Origin: Nitrosospira multiformis
Lineage (GTDB): Bacteria > Pseudomonadota > Gammaproteobacteria > Burkholderiales > Nitrosomonadaceae
DNA length: 64,000 nt
Direction of reading: 5' to 3'
Assembly: GCF_900110185.1 (NCBI RefSeq)
Contig: NZ_FOCT01000001.1
Span: 186,001 to 250,000 of the forward strand
Shown: positions 52,702-62,324 of the stretch, piece by piece
Layout: each line of letters starts with the position of its first letter
How positions within the stretch are numbered: position 1 is the stretch's first letter
The notes under the pieces: model-generated
The model's input: only the letters and a program-made list of their open reading frames with translations
Told to the model about the DNA's origin: nothing
Database searches by the model: none
Translations under genes and position numbers: made by a program

Positions 52702-53721
52702 TTAGGGCTGCCCTTCCCCGCCTGAAGCACCGTACACTTGTCCGGTTGCGTAGCTTGATTCCTGCGATGCGAGAAAGACGTAAAGGGGAGCGAGTTCCAC
52801 CGGTTGGCCGGGACGCTCCAGCGGCGTTTCTTTGCCAAGTCTGCTGACATCTGTCCATCCAAGCGTTTGCAATGGTGTCCAGAATGGTCCCGGCGCCACT
52901 GCATTCACCCGGATACCCTGTTTGGCGACCTGCTTCGCCAGCGATTTCGTGAAAGCAATATTGCACGCCTTTGTCTGCGCGTAGTCGAGAAACGCATCGG
53001 ATGGAGTGTAAGCCTCAACAGAACTTGTGTTGATGATCGTGGCTCCGGGCTTAAGGTGCGGCATGGCCGCCTTGGTGATCCAGAACATGGCATAGACGTT
53101 GCATTTGAAGATCGAATCGAACTGTTCCGTCGTGAGATCGACGATTGAGGGCTGCGCGGCCGCCATAGCGGCATTGTTGACAAGGATATCCAGTCCGTCC
53201 AGCTCCCGGACGGCGTTGGCGACAAGCCTGGAGCAAAAATTCTCGTTCCTGATATCGCCAGGAATCGCGACCGCCTTCCGCCCTTCCGCCCGGATGATTT
53301 CCACGACCTCACGAGCGTCGGACTCCTCGACAGGGAGATAATTGATCGCGACATCGGCCCCTTCACGTGCAAAGGCGATGGCGGCGGCGCGCCCAATGCC
53401 CGAATCTCCACCGGTCACAAGCGCCTTTCTACCCACTAGCCGGCCCGAGCCCTTGTAGGTTGTTTCGCCGTGATCAGGCCGCGGCATCATCTTGCTTACA
53501 AGGCCGGGAGGCTCCTGTTTTTGCGGGGGGAAAGGGGGAATAGGATATTGCGTTCTCGGATCCTGTTTACGGGATTGGCTGGGCCCTTGTAAGGAGCCGG
53601 GAGGGCTTGCTTGCTGCCCTTGCTGTGCGAAGGCCGGGTAGACAAATGCTGCGGCAAGGCCGGTTGTCATGCCGCCCACGAACTGGCGCCGTGTGGCGCT
53701 GGCGTTGTCTTCTGGTTTCAT
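52702..53721 (-). CDS. Short-chain dehydrogenase with Tat-like leader
   Basis: A 339-residue SDR. An N-terminal twin-arginine-like leader (ATRRQFVGG, Arg11-Arg12, then a hydrophobic stretch) and Pro/Gln-rich linker precede the Rossmann fold: TGGDSGIG (nucleotide binding), NNAA, catalytic Ser233/234 and Tyr247/Lys251, and the end YGASGGEG. The core is like YghA/YhdF oxidoreductases. An NAD(P) enzyme with an export signal is unusual. Confidence 0.85.
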   Translation of the reverse strand: MKPEDNASATRRQFVGGMTTGLAAAFVYPAFAQQGQQASPPGSLQGPSQSRKQDPRTQYPIPPFPPQKQEPPGLVSKMMPRPDHGETTYKGSGRLVGRKALVTGGDSGIGRAAAIAFAREGADVAINYLPVEESDAREVVEIIRAEGRKAVAIPGDIRNENFCSRLVANAVRELDGLDILVNNAAMAAAQPSIVDLTTEQFDSIFKCNVYAMFWITKAAMPHLKPGATIINTSSVEAYTPSDAFLDYAQTKACNIAFTKSLAKQVAKQGIRVNAVAPGPFWTPLQTLGWTDVSRLGKETPLERPGQPVELAPLYVFLASQESSYATGQVYGASGGEGQP

Positions 53722-54281
53722 ATCTGTTCTCCTGAGAAAATTGCTGGGACAGTTTCCGATCAGTTTTCGCCAGTTCCGGGAGCAACCCGAAAACAGTTTC
53801 GTTGCGAACCGATATCGAACAAAACCACGAAAACAAGCAATAATTCATCCGGTGCGGATATATGGGACTTCTCTTTTCATATATTCCATCCGCATTAGGC
53901 ACATTCAGGTATTTGATTCCCTTCATGATGATATGCCGTGCAGGGTATCTGATACTCGATGCACTACAGTCTTGCTCAAGCCCCCAATAACAGTTGGCCG
54001 AGCTTCGGTGAATACCGCTAATGGAAGTTTTCCCTAATTGGCGTGGATAGGTCTGTTGATAACTGCTGGAGCTTGAGTCCCAGCTTAGGTTTCCTGCACT
54101 GATCAGAATTATGGCATCGAGAAAGATTTGCTCTCTCGCTAATGATCCAAAAAATGTACGATCTAACGGAGCGCATGGGTTTCTCGGTACGGTAGCGAAC
54201 ATATTTCTCATTCAGGGATTGTCAGAATGCGGTCAGACCTGAAAAAGAGGTCTCTTTTTAACTGATATATAGGAAGTAAAA
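53722..54281. other. Gene-free region upstream of the cold-shock gene
   Basis: 560 bp with no gene. The part next to cspA probably includes a long 5' leader, a common feature of cold-shock mRNAs, but I cannot define its start. AGGAAG lies near the ATG. Confidence 0.45.
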
Positions 54282-54485
54282 ATGGCAACTGGCACAGTAA
54301 AATGGTTTAATGAGGCAAAAGGATTTGGTTTTATTACCCCTGTTGACGGCAGTGAGGATTTATTCGCACACTTCTCCGCAATCAACATGTCCGGCTTCAA
54401 AACGCTCCAAGAGGGACAAAAAGTAACGTTTGAGGTTACGCAAGGCCCAAAGGGCAAGCAAGCATCAAACATTCAAGCCGCGTAA
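54282..54485 (+). CDS. cspA: Cold-shock domain protein
   Basis: A 67-residue CSD protein: [11 protein letters not shown] (RNP1) and DLFAHFSAI (RNP2-type) on an OB fold. It binds single-stranded RNA or DNA and acts as an RNA chaperone. Length and motifs are canonical. Which member of the family (CspA, CspD and so on) is not resolved. Confidence 0.95.
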   Translation: MATGTVKWFNEAKGFGFITPVDGSEDLFAHFSAINMSGFKTLQEGQKVTFEVTQGPKGKQASNIQAA

Positions 54486-54971
54486 GATTGCACGCTGGGC
54501 GGAATATTCGTACCAGCGTGCAGCCCTATTATAGAGTTACCCGATCCATATGCTATTTCTATTTGACTGATTGGTGGTCAGCCAGATCAGCGAGAGCGCA
54601 TGAATAACTCAAGGCTCGGAGCAGATTGTCCCAATAGGTTAAAGAGAACGAAAACTCAGTTGTTCCTCAGTTGTTCTTATGCAATTGCTTTTGAACAGTG
54701 AGTAGAAAAATCCTGTTCTCTTGACTCATTACTGTTCTCTTGACTCATTACTCGAAGAGCGGCCGAATGGGTTAGGGGTTACGCGCAATCCCCATCCGGC
54801 GAATTTAATAAACGAGAAAAAACGGCGCCTGTGCCCTTCGATTCCGGCTTCGAGCGCTATCCAAGCAATCCTTGAGGATCAGCAGGCCCCCTTCTCTTGG
54901 AAACAAAGAAAGCCTGCTTACAGGCCAGCCGTCAAAATCATTCCGCGCAGAGATTACTCGACAGCAGATGT
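54486..54971. other. Gene-free region with a 19-bp tandem repeat
   Basis: No gene seen between cspA and the CHRD gene. It contains a perfect tandem duplication at 54713-54750. Confidence 0.5.
54713..54750. repeat. 19-bp tandem duplication
   Basis: Two exact copies of CTGTTCTCTTGACTCATTA, 54713-54731 and 54732-54750. Each contains TTGACTC, which could act as a -35-like box. Confidence 0.9.
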
Positions 54972-55583
54972 TCAGCCTATCCTGACGCCGCTATCTTCGC
55001 GGGAAAGAAGACGCCGCCGCGACATCATGCTCACCATTGCTAAACCGGCCAGCAGCATCGCGTAAGTTTCCGGTTCGGGCACTAGCGTGCCACGAATCTC
55101 TCCGGCTTGGAACATCTCCGTATGGATATTGGCGTAGGCAGTTCCGTTATTCAATCCGTCTACGAACGCGTTGAATGCACTTGCGGCAGTCCCACCATTA
55201 GCCGAAATGAATGCCGGGTTATAGCTTGAGGTTTCCAGCATATTGAAGGTTTGATCATAAGTACCGGCGGTCACTTCCACTGGAAACCCTGGAAAAGAGG
55301 GCACAGTGGTAGCGGGCGCCGCGGTGCCATCTGGACCAGCACAGCAATGGATATGGGAAACTGTTGTAGGTGCCAAAAGGCCGCTGAAAGTCTCGTGAAC
55401 ATGCATCGTTCCCTGATCCGGATCAATCGTAACGGTCGCCATACCTGTACCGGTAGAATTATTGGGATCCGGCCGTTCGTTCGCTCCAAGGAGTTCGGCG
55501 GTAAAAATTAACTGCTGCGCGATAGCTGGCCCCGATACAGTTGCGGCAAGCAGACATCCTGCGATTAAGGCGCTCGGTTTCAT
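54972..55583 (-). CDS. CHRD-domain protein with PEP-CTERM anchor
   Basis: A 203-residue secreted protein: signal peptide (to PAIAQ), a CHRD domain (about 25-165; LIFTAELLGANERPDPNNST, THxHCC-like HIHCCAGPDGTAAP, NIHTEMFQAGEIRGTL), and a C-terminal sorting tag VPEPETYAMLLAGLAMVSMM followed by RRR. CHRD is a beta domain of unknown catalytic status. ATG start at 55583 with an AGGAGG site upstream. Confidence 0.9.
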   Translation of the reverse strand: MKPSALIAGCLLAATVSGPAIAQQLIFTAELLGANERPDPNNSTGTGMATVTIDPDQGTMHVHETFSGLLAPTTVSHIHCCAGPDGTAAPATTVPSFPGFPVEVTAGTYDQTFNMLETSSYNPAFISANGGTAASAFNAFVDGLNNGTAYANIHTEMFQAGEIRGTLVPEPETYAMLLAGLAMVSMMSRRRLLSREDSGVRIG

Positions 55584-55982
55584 GATATATCCTCCTTTAT
55601 TATGGATTCCAGGTATTGCAACCTGAGCAGATTAGCCAGAAAAACGAGAATCGGCGGGCCGGATTAGCAATCCGGGAACGCTATCTAAATATAGTACATA
55701 TCAAGGAGAACCTCTCAATAGGAATAGGCCGATTGGTTGTGCGAGTACCCGATGAACGCCTGCAGGACGCTCATAACATCTGCTGATCCACATATTTGGA
55801 TCATAAATTTCCTGCTCCCGGCCGTGAGTTCAATCAACGTTGCCTTCTTTCCCTGGATGAGTCGTGAACAGGGTTTGTCGTATTAAAAGATATTTTTCAC
55901 TTGAGGTTCATAGGGGTATATTTGTAACTCCCTGTGCAATAGAAAGCTTCAGATATCACCTTTTCGAATCCTTGCAGGTCAT
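55584..55982. other. Intergenic region between divergent CHRD and kinase genes
   Basis: About 400 bp without a gene, holding the promoters of both divergent units. No promoter is clear enough to mark. Confidence 0.45.
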
Positions 55983-57911
55983 ATGTTCAAAAAGCTGACA
56001 TTTAAAAACCTGACGATCAAATCCCGCCTGATCTTTACCCTTTCCTATCTGATCGCCTTTTTGCTGGGAATGGGAATGATTGGCTTGTTCGGCATGAGCC
56101 ATGCGATAGACGGCCTGAGGACCGTCTACCATGACAGAGCCATCCCACTGAGCCAGGTTGGATATATTGAGTCACTTTTGCTGCAAACCCGGCTTGCCAT
56201 TACATCTGCCCTGGTAATGCCGACGCCTGAGATCATCAGGAACAAGACCGCAATGGTTGAGAAGAATATTGCGGAAATCAGCAGAACCTGGGAAGAGTAC
56301 ATTGTCACCCGCCTGACCCCGGTGGAAAAAAAGCTTGCCGCCCAGTTTGCTGCCGACCACCGGAAATATGTGACCGAGGGGCTGTTGCCAGCAACAGCGG
56401 CCTTGCGGGCCAATAAGATCGGTGAAGCAAACAGGATACTTGTGGAAAAAATCCGGCCAATGTATTTGCCTGTAGGCGAAAGCATAGACGCCCTTGTTTT
56501 GCTCCAGATCAATGAAGCGAAAAGAGAATATGATGACGAACAAAACCGGTACGAGACAATCCGTGTCATTCTCATCGCTTCGATAGTCGTTGCCCTGGTG
56601 CTGGCGGTGGTGTTCAGCCTGATGTTCATCCGCGCGATTTTTCAGCCTCTCGAGAATGTGGTACGAATCTCCCGCGGCGTGGCGGCAGGAAACCTGAGGC
56701 AGGAAATCGAGGTTCCTCCATCGAATGACGAAATTAGCCAACTAATGGGAGCCGTGCGGGAAATGCGCGACAGCCTGGTAGAGACGATTGGCCAGGTTCG
56801 CGCCAGCGAAGCCAATACACGCGCCTTGATAAATAACCTGATTGTGGGTGTGGTCTCCGTTAACGAAGAGGGCGTGATCAAAACCGGGAACCCGGCAATG
56901 GAACAGATATTCGGTTATTCGGAAAGTGAGTTGATCGGACAAAATATTGGATTCCTGTTCCCCCGGCCTGAACACGGTCAACTGACAGATTATTTTAAAA
57001 ATTACCAGGAAAACACGAAACTGCAGGCGCCCGGAAAAACGAATGAAGTTATTGGGTTGCGAAAAAATTGTGTAACGTTTCCCCTGGATATTTCTGTGAC
57101 TGAGATGCATGGCCAGGAGCACCGGATGTTCGTCGTCATTCTGCGTGACATCAGTGAACGCAAACAGGCAGAGGAACAGAAAGCGATACTGATGGCCGAC
57201 CTGGAAGGTGCCAATGAAGAGCTGAAAAGTTTCGCATACGTGGTATCGCACGATTTGAAAGCACCGTTGCGCGCAATTGGCGCACTTGCAGATTGGCTCT
57301 CTACTGACTACCTCGATAAGTTCGATGATGAAGGCAGGGAACATATGCGCCTCCTTGTCAGCAGAGTCCATCGTATGGGAAACCTGATCGACGGTATCCT
57401 GCAATATTCACGTGTGGGGCGGGTCAGAGAAGCCCCTGTGGAGGTAAAGGTCGATGAAGTCCTGCGCGATGTAATAGATTTCATTGCCCCTTCGCCAAAT
57501 GTTACCATTACCGTCGAAAATACATTACCAAGCATAGTGATAGAACCAACACGCATCCAACAGATATTTCAGAATCTGCTTTCAAATGCCATCAAATACA
57601 TGGATAAGCCTCAATGCGAAATTCGTATTGGCTGCATTGCGGAGGGCGAACATTGGAGGTTCAGCGTCAGTGATAATGGCCCTGGTATTGAATCACGCCA
57701 CTTTGAAAAGATCTTTCAGCTTTTCCAGACGCTTGCGCCAAGAGACCGGGTAGAAAGCACCGGTGTTGGACTCACTCTGGTAAAAAAGATCGTGGAAATG
57801 TATGGTGGCAGTATCTGGCTGGAATCCACGCCCCGTGAGGGTACAACTTTTTTCTTTACTCTCCCTAAAACAGTAGCAGTCGCAAATTCAACCAAAGGAA
57901 CAGCAGCGTGA
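55983..57911 (+). CDS. Membrane sensor histidine kinase (4HB-HAMP-PAS-HisKA-HATPase)
   Basis: A 642-residue kinase: membrane helix 1 (about 15-38), a periplasmic four-helix-bundle sensor like that of chemoreceptors (40-190), membrane helix 2 (195-217), HAMP (220-272), PAS (280-395), HisKA with His423 (YVVSHDLKAPLRAI), and HATPase with NLLSNAIKYMD and DNGPGI. This HisKA type is common in phytochrome-like kinases. It overlaps the receiver gene by 4 bp. Ligand unknown. Confidence 0.92.
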   Translation: MFKKLTFKNLTIKSRLIFTLSYLIAFLLGMGMIGLFGMSHAIDGLRTVYHDRAIPLSQVGYIESLLLQTRLAITSALVMPTPEIIRNKTAMVEKNIAEISRTWEEYIVTRLTPVEKKLAAQFAADHRKYVTEGLLPATAALRANKIGEANRILVEKIRPMYLPVGESIDALVLLQINEAKREYDDEQNRYETIRVILIASIVVALVLAVVFSLMFIRAIFQPLENVVRISRGVAAGNLRQEIEVPPSNDEISQLMGAVREMRDSLVETIGQVRASEANTRALINNLIVGVVSVNEEGVIKTGNPAMEQIFGYSESELIGQNIGFLFPRPEHGQLTDYFKNYQENTKLQAPGKTNEVIGLRKNCVTFPLDISVTEMHGQEHRMFVVILRDISERKQAEEQKAILMADLEGANEELKSFAYVVSHDLKAPLRAIGALADWLSTDYLDKFDDEGREHMRLLVSRVHRMGNLIDGILQYSRVGRVREAPVEVKVDEVLRDVIDFIAPSPNVTITVENTLPSIVIEPTRIQQIFQNLLSNAIKYMDKPQCEIRIGCIAEGEHWRFSVSDNGPGIESRHFEKIFQLFQTLAPRDRVESTGVGLTLVKKIVEMYGGSIWLESTPREGTTFFFTLPKTVAVANSTKGTAA

Positions 57912-58321
57912 AAATAACCAATAGACCCATTCTCCTAGTGGAAGATGATCAAGTAGATAAAATGACGGTCGTACGTGCTCTAAAAGAGATTCACGTAACG
58001 AACCCGCTCGTCCACCGGGAAAATGGTGAGGAGGCTGTTCATTATCTCCAGGATCCGGTAAGCGAAAAACCCTGCATCATTTTGCTAGACTTGAACATGC
58101 CCATCATGAACGGTACCGAATTCCTGAAAGCGGTTAAAAATGATGACAAGCTGAAGCGTATTCCCATAGTAGTTCTGACTACCTCAGAGGAACAGCAGGA
58201 TAAGATAAACAGCTTCGACTTAGGCGTGGCGGGGTATATGGCCAAGCCCGTGGATTATCGTCAATTCGTCGAAGTCATGCGTTCCATCGATGCTTACTGG
58301 ACCATCAGCGAGATGCCATAA
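57908..58321 (+). CDS. Single-domain response regulator (Rcp1-like)
   Basis: A 137-residue stand-alone receiver: acidic pocket EDD, phospho-acceptor Asp61 (ILLDLNMPIMNG), Thr in VLTTSEE, and Lys in AKPVD. The start is a GTG overlapping the kinase stop. Short receivers of this type usually relay phosphate from kinases like the one upstream. Confidence 0.92.
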   Translation: MKITNRPILLVEDDQVDKMTVVRALKEIHVTNPLVHRENGEEAVHYLQDPVSEKPCIILLDLNMPIMNGTEFLKAVKNDDKLKRIPIVVLTTSEEQQDKINSFDLGVAGYMAKPVDYRQFVEVMRSIDAYWTISEMP

Positions 58322-58366
58322 TAAAGATTCAATCAACTCCCTGATTTTACGAAAGCTCATCCACTT

Positions 58367-60079
58367 ATGACCAAACCCCTGATTCGCGTTCTACTCGTCG
58401 AAGACGATGCCGTGGATCGTATGGCGTGTCGACGTGCTCTTGCCCGGGACCCGGACTACGAATTCGTGCTTTCCGAAGCCGAATCAGGCCGGGAGGGATT
58501 GCAACTTGCCCATGAGCAAAAGCCGGACTGCGTCCTGCTTGATTACCACTTGCCGGATGTGAATGGTCTTGAGTTTCTGGCAGCGCTGACCGACGAGAGT
58601 GGCGATGTTTTCATTCCGGTCATGATGCTGACAGGTACGGACAATGCCGCCATTGCGGTAGAAGCAATGAAGCGCGGGGCGAAGGATTACCTGATCAAGG
58701 ACCTGGAGCACCAATACCTTGAATTATTGCCTGCCGTTATCCAGCGCGTAATGAGCGACCGGCGGATACGGCTGGAAAAAAAGCAGGCGGAAGAGAAACT
58801 CGCCCAAGCGGAGGCCAAATATCGCTCCCTGGTCGAAACCATTCCGGCAATCGTTTACATTGCTGCACTGGATGGGAGCAACCGTTTCCTCTACGTCAGC
58901 TCGCGTATCAATATGCTTGGTTTTTCAGCAGAACAGTGGTTGAACGATCCGACTATCCTGCTTGCACAGATTCATCCGGACGACCGGTCGCACGCACTCG
59001 AGGAGCGGGCAAAAAGCCGCGCAACGGGCGCTCCTCTGCGCTGTGAGTACCGTTTGCTTACTCAGGATGAAAGGGTCTTGTGGTTCCGCGACGAGGCGAA
59101 TGTCGTGCGGGATGAATCGGGACGCTCGCTGTTTCTGCAGGGTATCCTGGTTGATATCACTGAAAGCAAACAGGCAGAAGAGGAGTTGAAGCAGCACCGT
59201 TATCGTCTCGAAGAGCTCGTGGCCAAGCGCACCGATGAACTGGCGCGGGTGAACGAAGAGTTGCGGTGCGATATCACCCACCGCAAGCTGATCGAAGAAG
59301 AACTGATCAAAGCCAAGACAGAGGCGGAAAAAGCCAATCTGGCCAAATCAGATTTTCTTTCCAGTATGAGCCACGAATTACGCTCACCGCTGAATGTCAT
59401 GCTTGGTTTTGCCCAATTGATGGAATCGAGTTCTCCGCCGCCGACCTTCACGCAAATGACCATGCTCAAGGAGATCAATTCTGCAGGATGGTATCTGCTT
59501 GAACTGATAAATAAAATCCTCGATCTTGCCGCAATCGAATCCGGTAAACTGGTTGTTGCGCAGGAACCGATGTGCATCGGAGAGGTGATGGCCGAGTCCC
59601 GGACCATGGTCGAACCACAGGCCCAAGAGCAAAACATACAACTGATCTTTCCGCCATCATCGGACATGAACTTCTTCGTTCGGGCAGACCGAACGCGGGT
59701 GAAGCAGGTCCTGATCAATCTTCTTTCCAACGCAATCAAATACAACCGCGAGGGTGGCGTGGTCGAAGTGAGTTGCTCCATGACAAAACCGGGGCGTCTG
59801 CGGATAAGTGTGCGCGATACGGGGACGGGATTGCCGCCGGAAAAACTGACACAGCTTTTTCAGCAATTCAACCGGCTCGGACAGGAAGCGGGGTCTGTGG
59901 AAGGCACAGGCATTGGCCTGGTAGTGACGAAACAACTGGTTGAACTGATGGGCGGGTCAATCGGTGTGGAAAGCACCGTCGATGTCGGCAGTGTGTTCTG
60001 GTTTGAACTCATTGCTGATGAAGCTTCCGAGGCTGCTCCCGATTTAGATAAAAACGAAGAGTTCAGTACGGAAGGTTAA
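58367..60079 (+). CDS. Hybrid kinase with N-terminal receiver (REC-PAS-HisKA-HATPase)
   Basis: A 570-residue soluble protein: receiver at the N-terminus (EDD; Asp59 in CVLLDYHLPDVNG), a coiled linker, PAS (about 150-270), coiled coil, HisKA with His336 (SSMSHELRSPLNVML) and HATPase (NLLSNAIKYNREGG, GTGIGL). It follows the receiver gene by 45 bp. The three genes look like a phosphorelay: membrane kinase, shuttle receiver, second kinase. Confidence 0.92.
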   Translation: MTKPLIRVLLVEDDAVDRMACRRALARDPDYEFVLSEAESGREGLQLAHEQKPDCVLLDYHLPDVNGLEFLAALTDESGDVFIPVMMLTGTDNAAIAVEAMKRGAKDYLIKDLEHQYLELLPAVIQRVMSDRRIRLEKKQAEEKLAQAEAKYRSLVETIPAIVYIAALDGSNRFLYVSSRINMLGFSAEQWLNDPTILLAQIHPDDRSHALEERAKSRATGAPLRCEYRLLTQDERVLWFRDEANVVRDESGRSLFLQGILVDITESKQAEEELKQHRYRLEELVAKRTDELARVNEELRCDITHRKLIEEELIKAKTEAEKANLAKSDFLSSMSHELRSPLNVMLGFAQLMESSSPPPTFTQMTMLKEINSAGWYLLELINKILDLAAIESGKLVVAQEPMCIGEVMAESRTMVEPQAQEQNIQLIFPPSSDMNFFVRADRTRVKQVLINLLSNAIKYNREGGVVEVSCSMTKPGRLRISVRDTGTGLPPEKLTQLFQQFNRLGQEAGSVEGTGIGLVVTKQLVELMGGSIGVESTVDVGSVFWFELIADEASEAAPDLDKNEEFSTEG

Positions 60080-60129
60080 GGTAACGTCCCGGACCCCCGA
60101 CTCGCCATCCCCCGTCCATTCTTCAGCAG

Positions 60130-60759
60130 ATGAAAACGCCTCCACCGGATACTTCACATCCTGCTGAACATGCTGGAAACACCATCGCTTCCCTGCGTAA
60201 AGCAGCTGCGAACTGCCGCGCCTGTCACCTCTGGGAACATGCCACTCAGACTGTCTTCGGAGAAGGTTCCTCGCACGCATCGATCATGCTCGTCGGTGAG
60301 CAGCCTGGAGACCGTGAAGATACTACAGGCCATCCATTCGTCGGACCGGCTGGATCGATTCTATCGCACGCGCTGACAGCAGTCGGTATATCGCGAGAAG
60401 AAGTCTATGTTACCAATGCGGTCAAGCACTTCAAATTTGAACTGCGTGGAAAGCGACGCATGCACAAGAAACCGATAGATGCGGAAATTGTAGCGTGCCA
60501 CGCCTGGCTGCAACGGGAAATTGAATTGATAGCGCCCCGTCTGATCATTGCTCTGGGCGCTACGGCGGCCCGCTCATTGCTGGGCCGCACCACTCCGATC
60601 AAAGTCAACCGGGGAAAATTACTCGAATACACAACGGAGGTATCATTGCTGATTACAGTCCACCCCTCGTTCCTGCTGCGTGTGCCTGAGGAAAACAAGG
60701 ACGAAGAGTACGAGCACTTCGTGAACGATCTCAACCTGGCAAAACCCTTTCTCGGCTGA
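60130..60759 (+). CDS. UdgX-type uracil-DNA glycosylase
   Basis: A 209-residue family 4-like UDG with the UdgX marks: GEQPGDRED (residues 56-64), iron-sulphur cysteines starting CRAC, and the R-loop GKRRMHKKP (107-115) whose His112 corresponds to the residue that forms a covalent bond with DNA in UdgX; usual KRRIH is KRRMH here. The HPSFLL motif is present. UdgX excises uracil and stays attached to the site. It is the first of three repair- or stress-like genes. Confidence 0.9.
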   Translation: MKTPPPDTSHPAEHAGNTIASLRKAAANCRACHLWEHATQTVFGEGSSHASIMLVGEQPGDREDTTGHPFVGPAGSILSHALTAVGISREEVYVTNAVKHFKFELRGKRRMHKKPIDAEIVACHAWLQREIELIAPRLIIALGATAARSLLGRTTPIKVNRGKLLEYTTEVSLLITVHPSFLLRVPEENKDEEYEHFVNDLNLAKPFLG

Positions 60760-60886
60760 CTTACACTAAGGCAATGGCCCTGTTCGGCTGGCCATTCTGC
60801 TTAACCCCTCCCTGTCTCCCCTTTTCGCGAAACGGCGTTGTCTTTCTGCTGTCAAATTTCTGTAACGGATGAGATAGGAGAAATGG

Positions 60887-61228
60887 ATGAAACGGAAAAA
60901 CCTGCAGTTCGAAATCGGTTTTCGCATCGTTCTCGGTAATCCGAGTTCGCAGGCGGCAGAAATGGTTTTACTTCCAGGGCAGGCAGAAGGAGGCCCGCAT
61001 AATCGTCATCGCGGTGCTGACCAGTGGCTGTTTGTCGTTTCGGGAATGGGTATTGCAACCATAAACGATAAGCGCTATCGCCTGGGTGAAGGTTCCCTTT
61101 TGCTTATCGAGCGTGGCGATGAGCATGAAATCCGCAATACGGGAGAAGATCTGCTCCAAACACTCAACTTTTATGTTCCCCCTGCATATACGACTGAAGG
61201 GGAAGAACTGTCGCGTGGACGGAGTTAG
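60887..61228 (+). CDS. Small cupin-domain protein
   Basis: A 113-residue single cupin barrel: GPHNRHRGADQWLFVVSGMG (metal-binding motif 1) and LIERGDEHEIRNTGED (motif 2). Function undefined; such cupins bind small molecules or isomerise sugars. It lies 5 bp before the DUF72 gene, so the two share a transcript. Confidence 0.85.
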   Translation: MKRKNLQFEIGFRIVLGNPSSQAAEMVLLPGQAEGGPHNRHRGADQWLFVVSGMGIATINDKRYRLGEGSLLLIERGDEHEIRNTGEDLLQTLNFYVPPAYTTEGEELSRGRS

Positions 61229-61233
61229 AGCGA

Positions 61234-62094
61234 GTGAGCGAGACGCGTATCGGCATTTCCGGCTGGCGTTATCCGCCCTGGCGCGGCGTATTCTATCCTC
61301 CCGAGCTTCCCCAGCACAGCGAGCTTGAATATGCCTCCAGCATATTTCCGACTATCGAGATAAACGGAACTTTCTACTCCCTGCAGACACCGGACAGCTT
61401 TCAGCACTGGTATGGCGATACACCTCCTGGGTTTATTTTCGGCGTTAAAGCATCGCGCTACATCACGCATATCCGGCGCCTGAGCGACATCGACATTCCA
61501 CTCGCCAATTTCTTCGCTTCGGGAATATTCAATCTCCGGGAAAAACTCGGCCCCATCTTGTGGCAATTTCCACCCAATTTTCGCTATGATCAGGACAGAA
61601 TGAGCGGGTTTTTCGACCTCCTGCCGCGAGATACCGAGCAGGCTCTGCACCTGGCCCGTCGCCGGGACAAACGCATGACGGGCCGGGCACGCCTGGCAGT
61701 CGACGCAAAACGTCCTCTACGATATGCCGTTGAAATACGGCACGACAGCTTCCTCGATGAAACCTTCGTAGAGCTCCTGCGCGCACACAATATCGCCCTG
61801 GTCATCGCAGATACTGCAAGAAAATGGCCCTACCGTGAAGACATAACGGCAGATTTCCTCTATCTCCGCCTGCATGGTGATCAGGAAATTTATGCGAGCG
61901 GATATACCGATGAGGCATTGGTACGTTGGGCGCAACGAATTCGCCTCTGGCGCACGGGTTTACAACCCGACGACGCGCATCTCATCTCATTGCATCAGCC
62001 GCCGCGTATACCTCGCGATATCTACTGTTACTTCGATAACGATATCAAAGTAAGAGCGCCTTTCGACGCGCAATCATTGATCTCCAAGCTTTAG
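61234..62094 (+). CDS. DUF72 (YecE-type) protein
   Basis: A 286-residue TIM-barrel-like protein: RIGISGWRYPPWRGVFYP, EINGTFYSLQ, YAVEIRHDSFLDE, TADFLYLRLHG and the end YCYFDNDI. All are DUF72 hallmarks. The biochemical role is unknown. GTG start 5 bp after the cupin stop. DUF72 genes often sit near DNA-repair genes, consistent with UdgX nearby. Confidence 0.9.
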   Translation: MSETRIGISGWRYPPWRGVFYPPELPQHSELEYASSIFPTIEINGTFYSLQTPDSFQHWYGDTPPGFIFGVKASRYITHIRRLSDIDIPLANFFASGIFNLREKLGPILWQFPPNFRYDQDRMSGFFDLLPRDTEQALHLARRRDKRMTGRARLAVDAKRPLRYAVEIRHDSFLDETFVELLRAHNIALVIADTARKWPYREDITADFLYLRLHGDQEIYASGYTDEALVRWAQRIRLWRTGLQPDDAHLISLHQPPRIPRDIYCYFDNDIKVRAPFDAQSLISKL

Positions 62095-62218
62095 CCACGA
62101 AATGAGTCCCAGGAACGTCCTTCCCGTAAGGGAGAGACCCGCAACCCGAAGAGGCACATCTCACTCCAAGCTTAGCTACGAAATGAGTCTCATGAACAAC
62201 CTCTCCCCGTGGGGAGAG
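62083..62218. repeat. Direct repeat of a hairpin element after the DUF72 gene
   Basis: Two copies about 80 bp apart (from 62085 and from 62165) share AAGCTT-AGC-ACGAAATGAG and end in a hairpin; in the second it is CTCTCCCC-GT-GGGGAGAG. The first overlaps the gene end. They may act as tandem terminators or belong to a dispersed repeat family. Confidence 0.6.
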
Positions 62219-62324
62219 GGCGCAAATTGAAATAAATAATGAAAGGATAACAGCTCGCAAGGGCCCCGCTGTTCAAGGCGGGTACGGAAACGACTTTCCC
62301 ACTCAAGCAACAGTGTAGAAAACT

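Noticed and set aside
53567..54211. 214-residue minus-strand frame overlapping the SDR gene start
   Set aside because: It shares DNA with the better supported SDR leader and has no ribosome site or recognisable motif.
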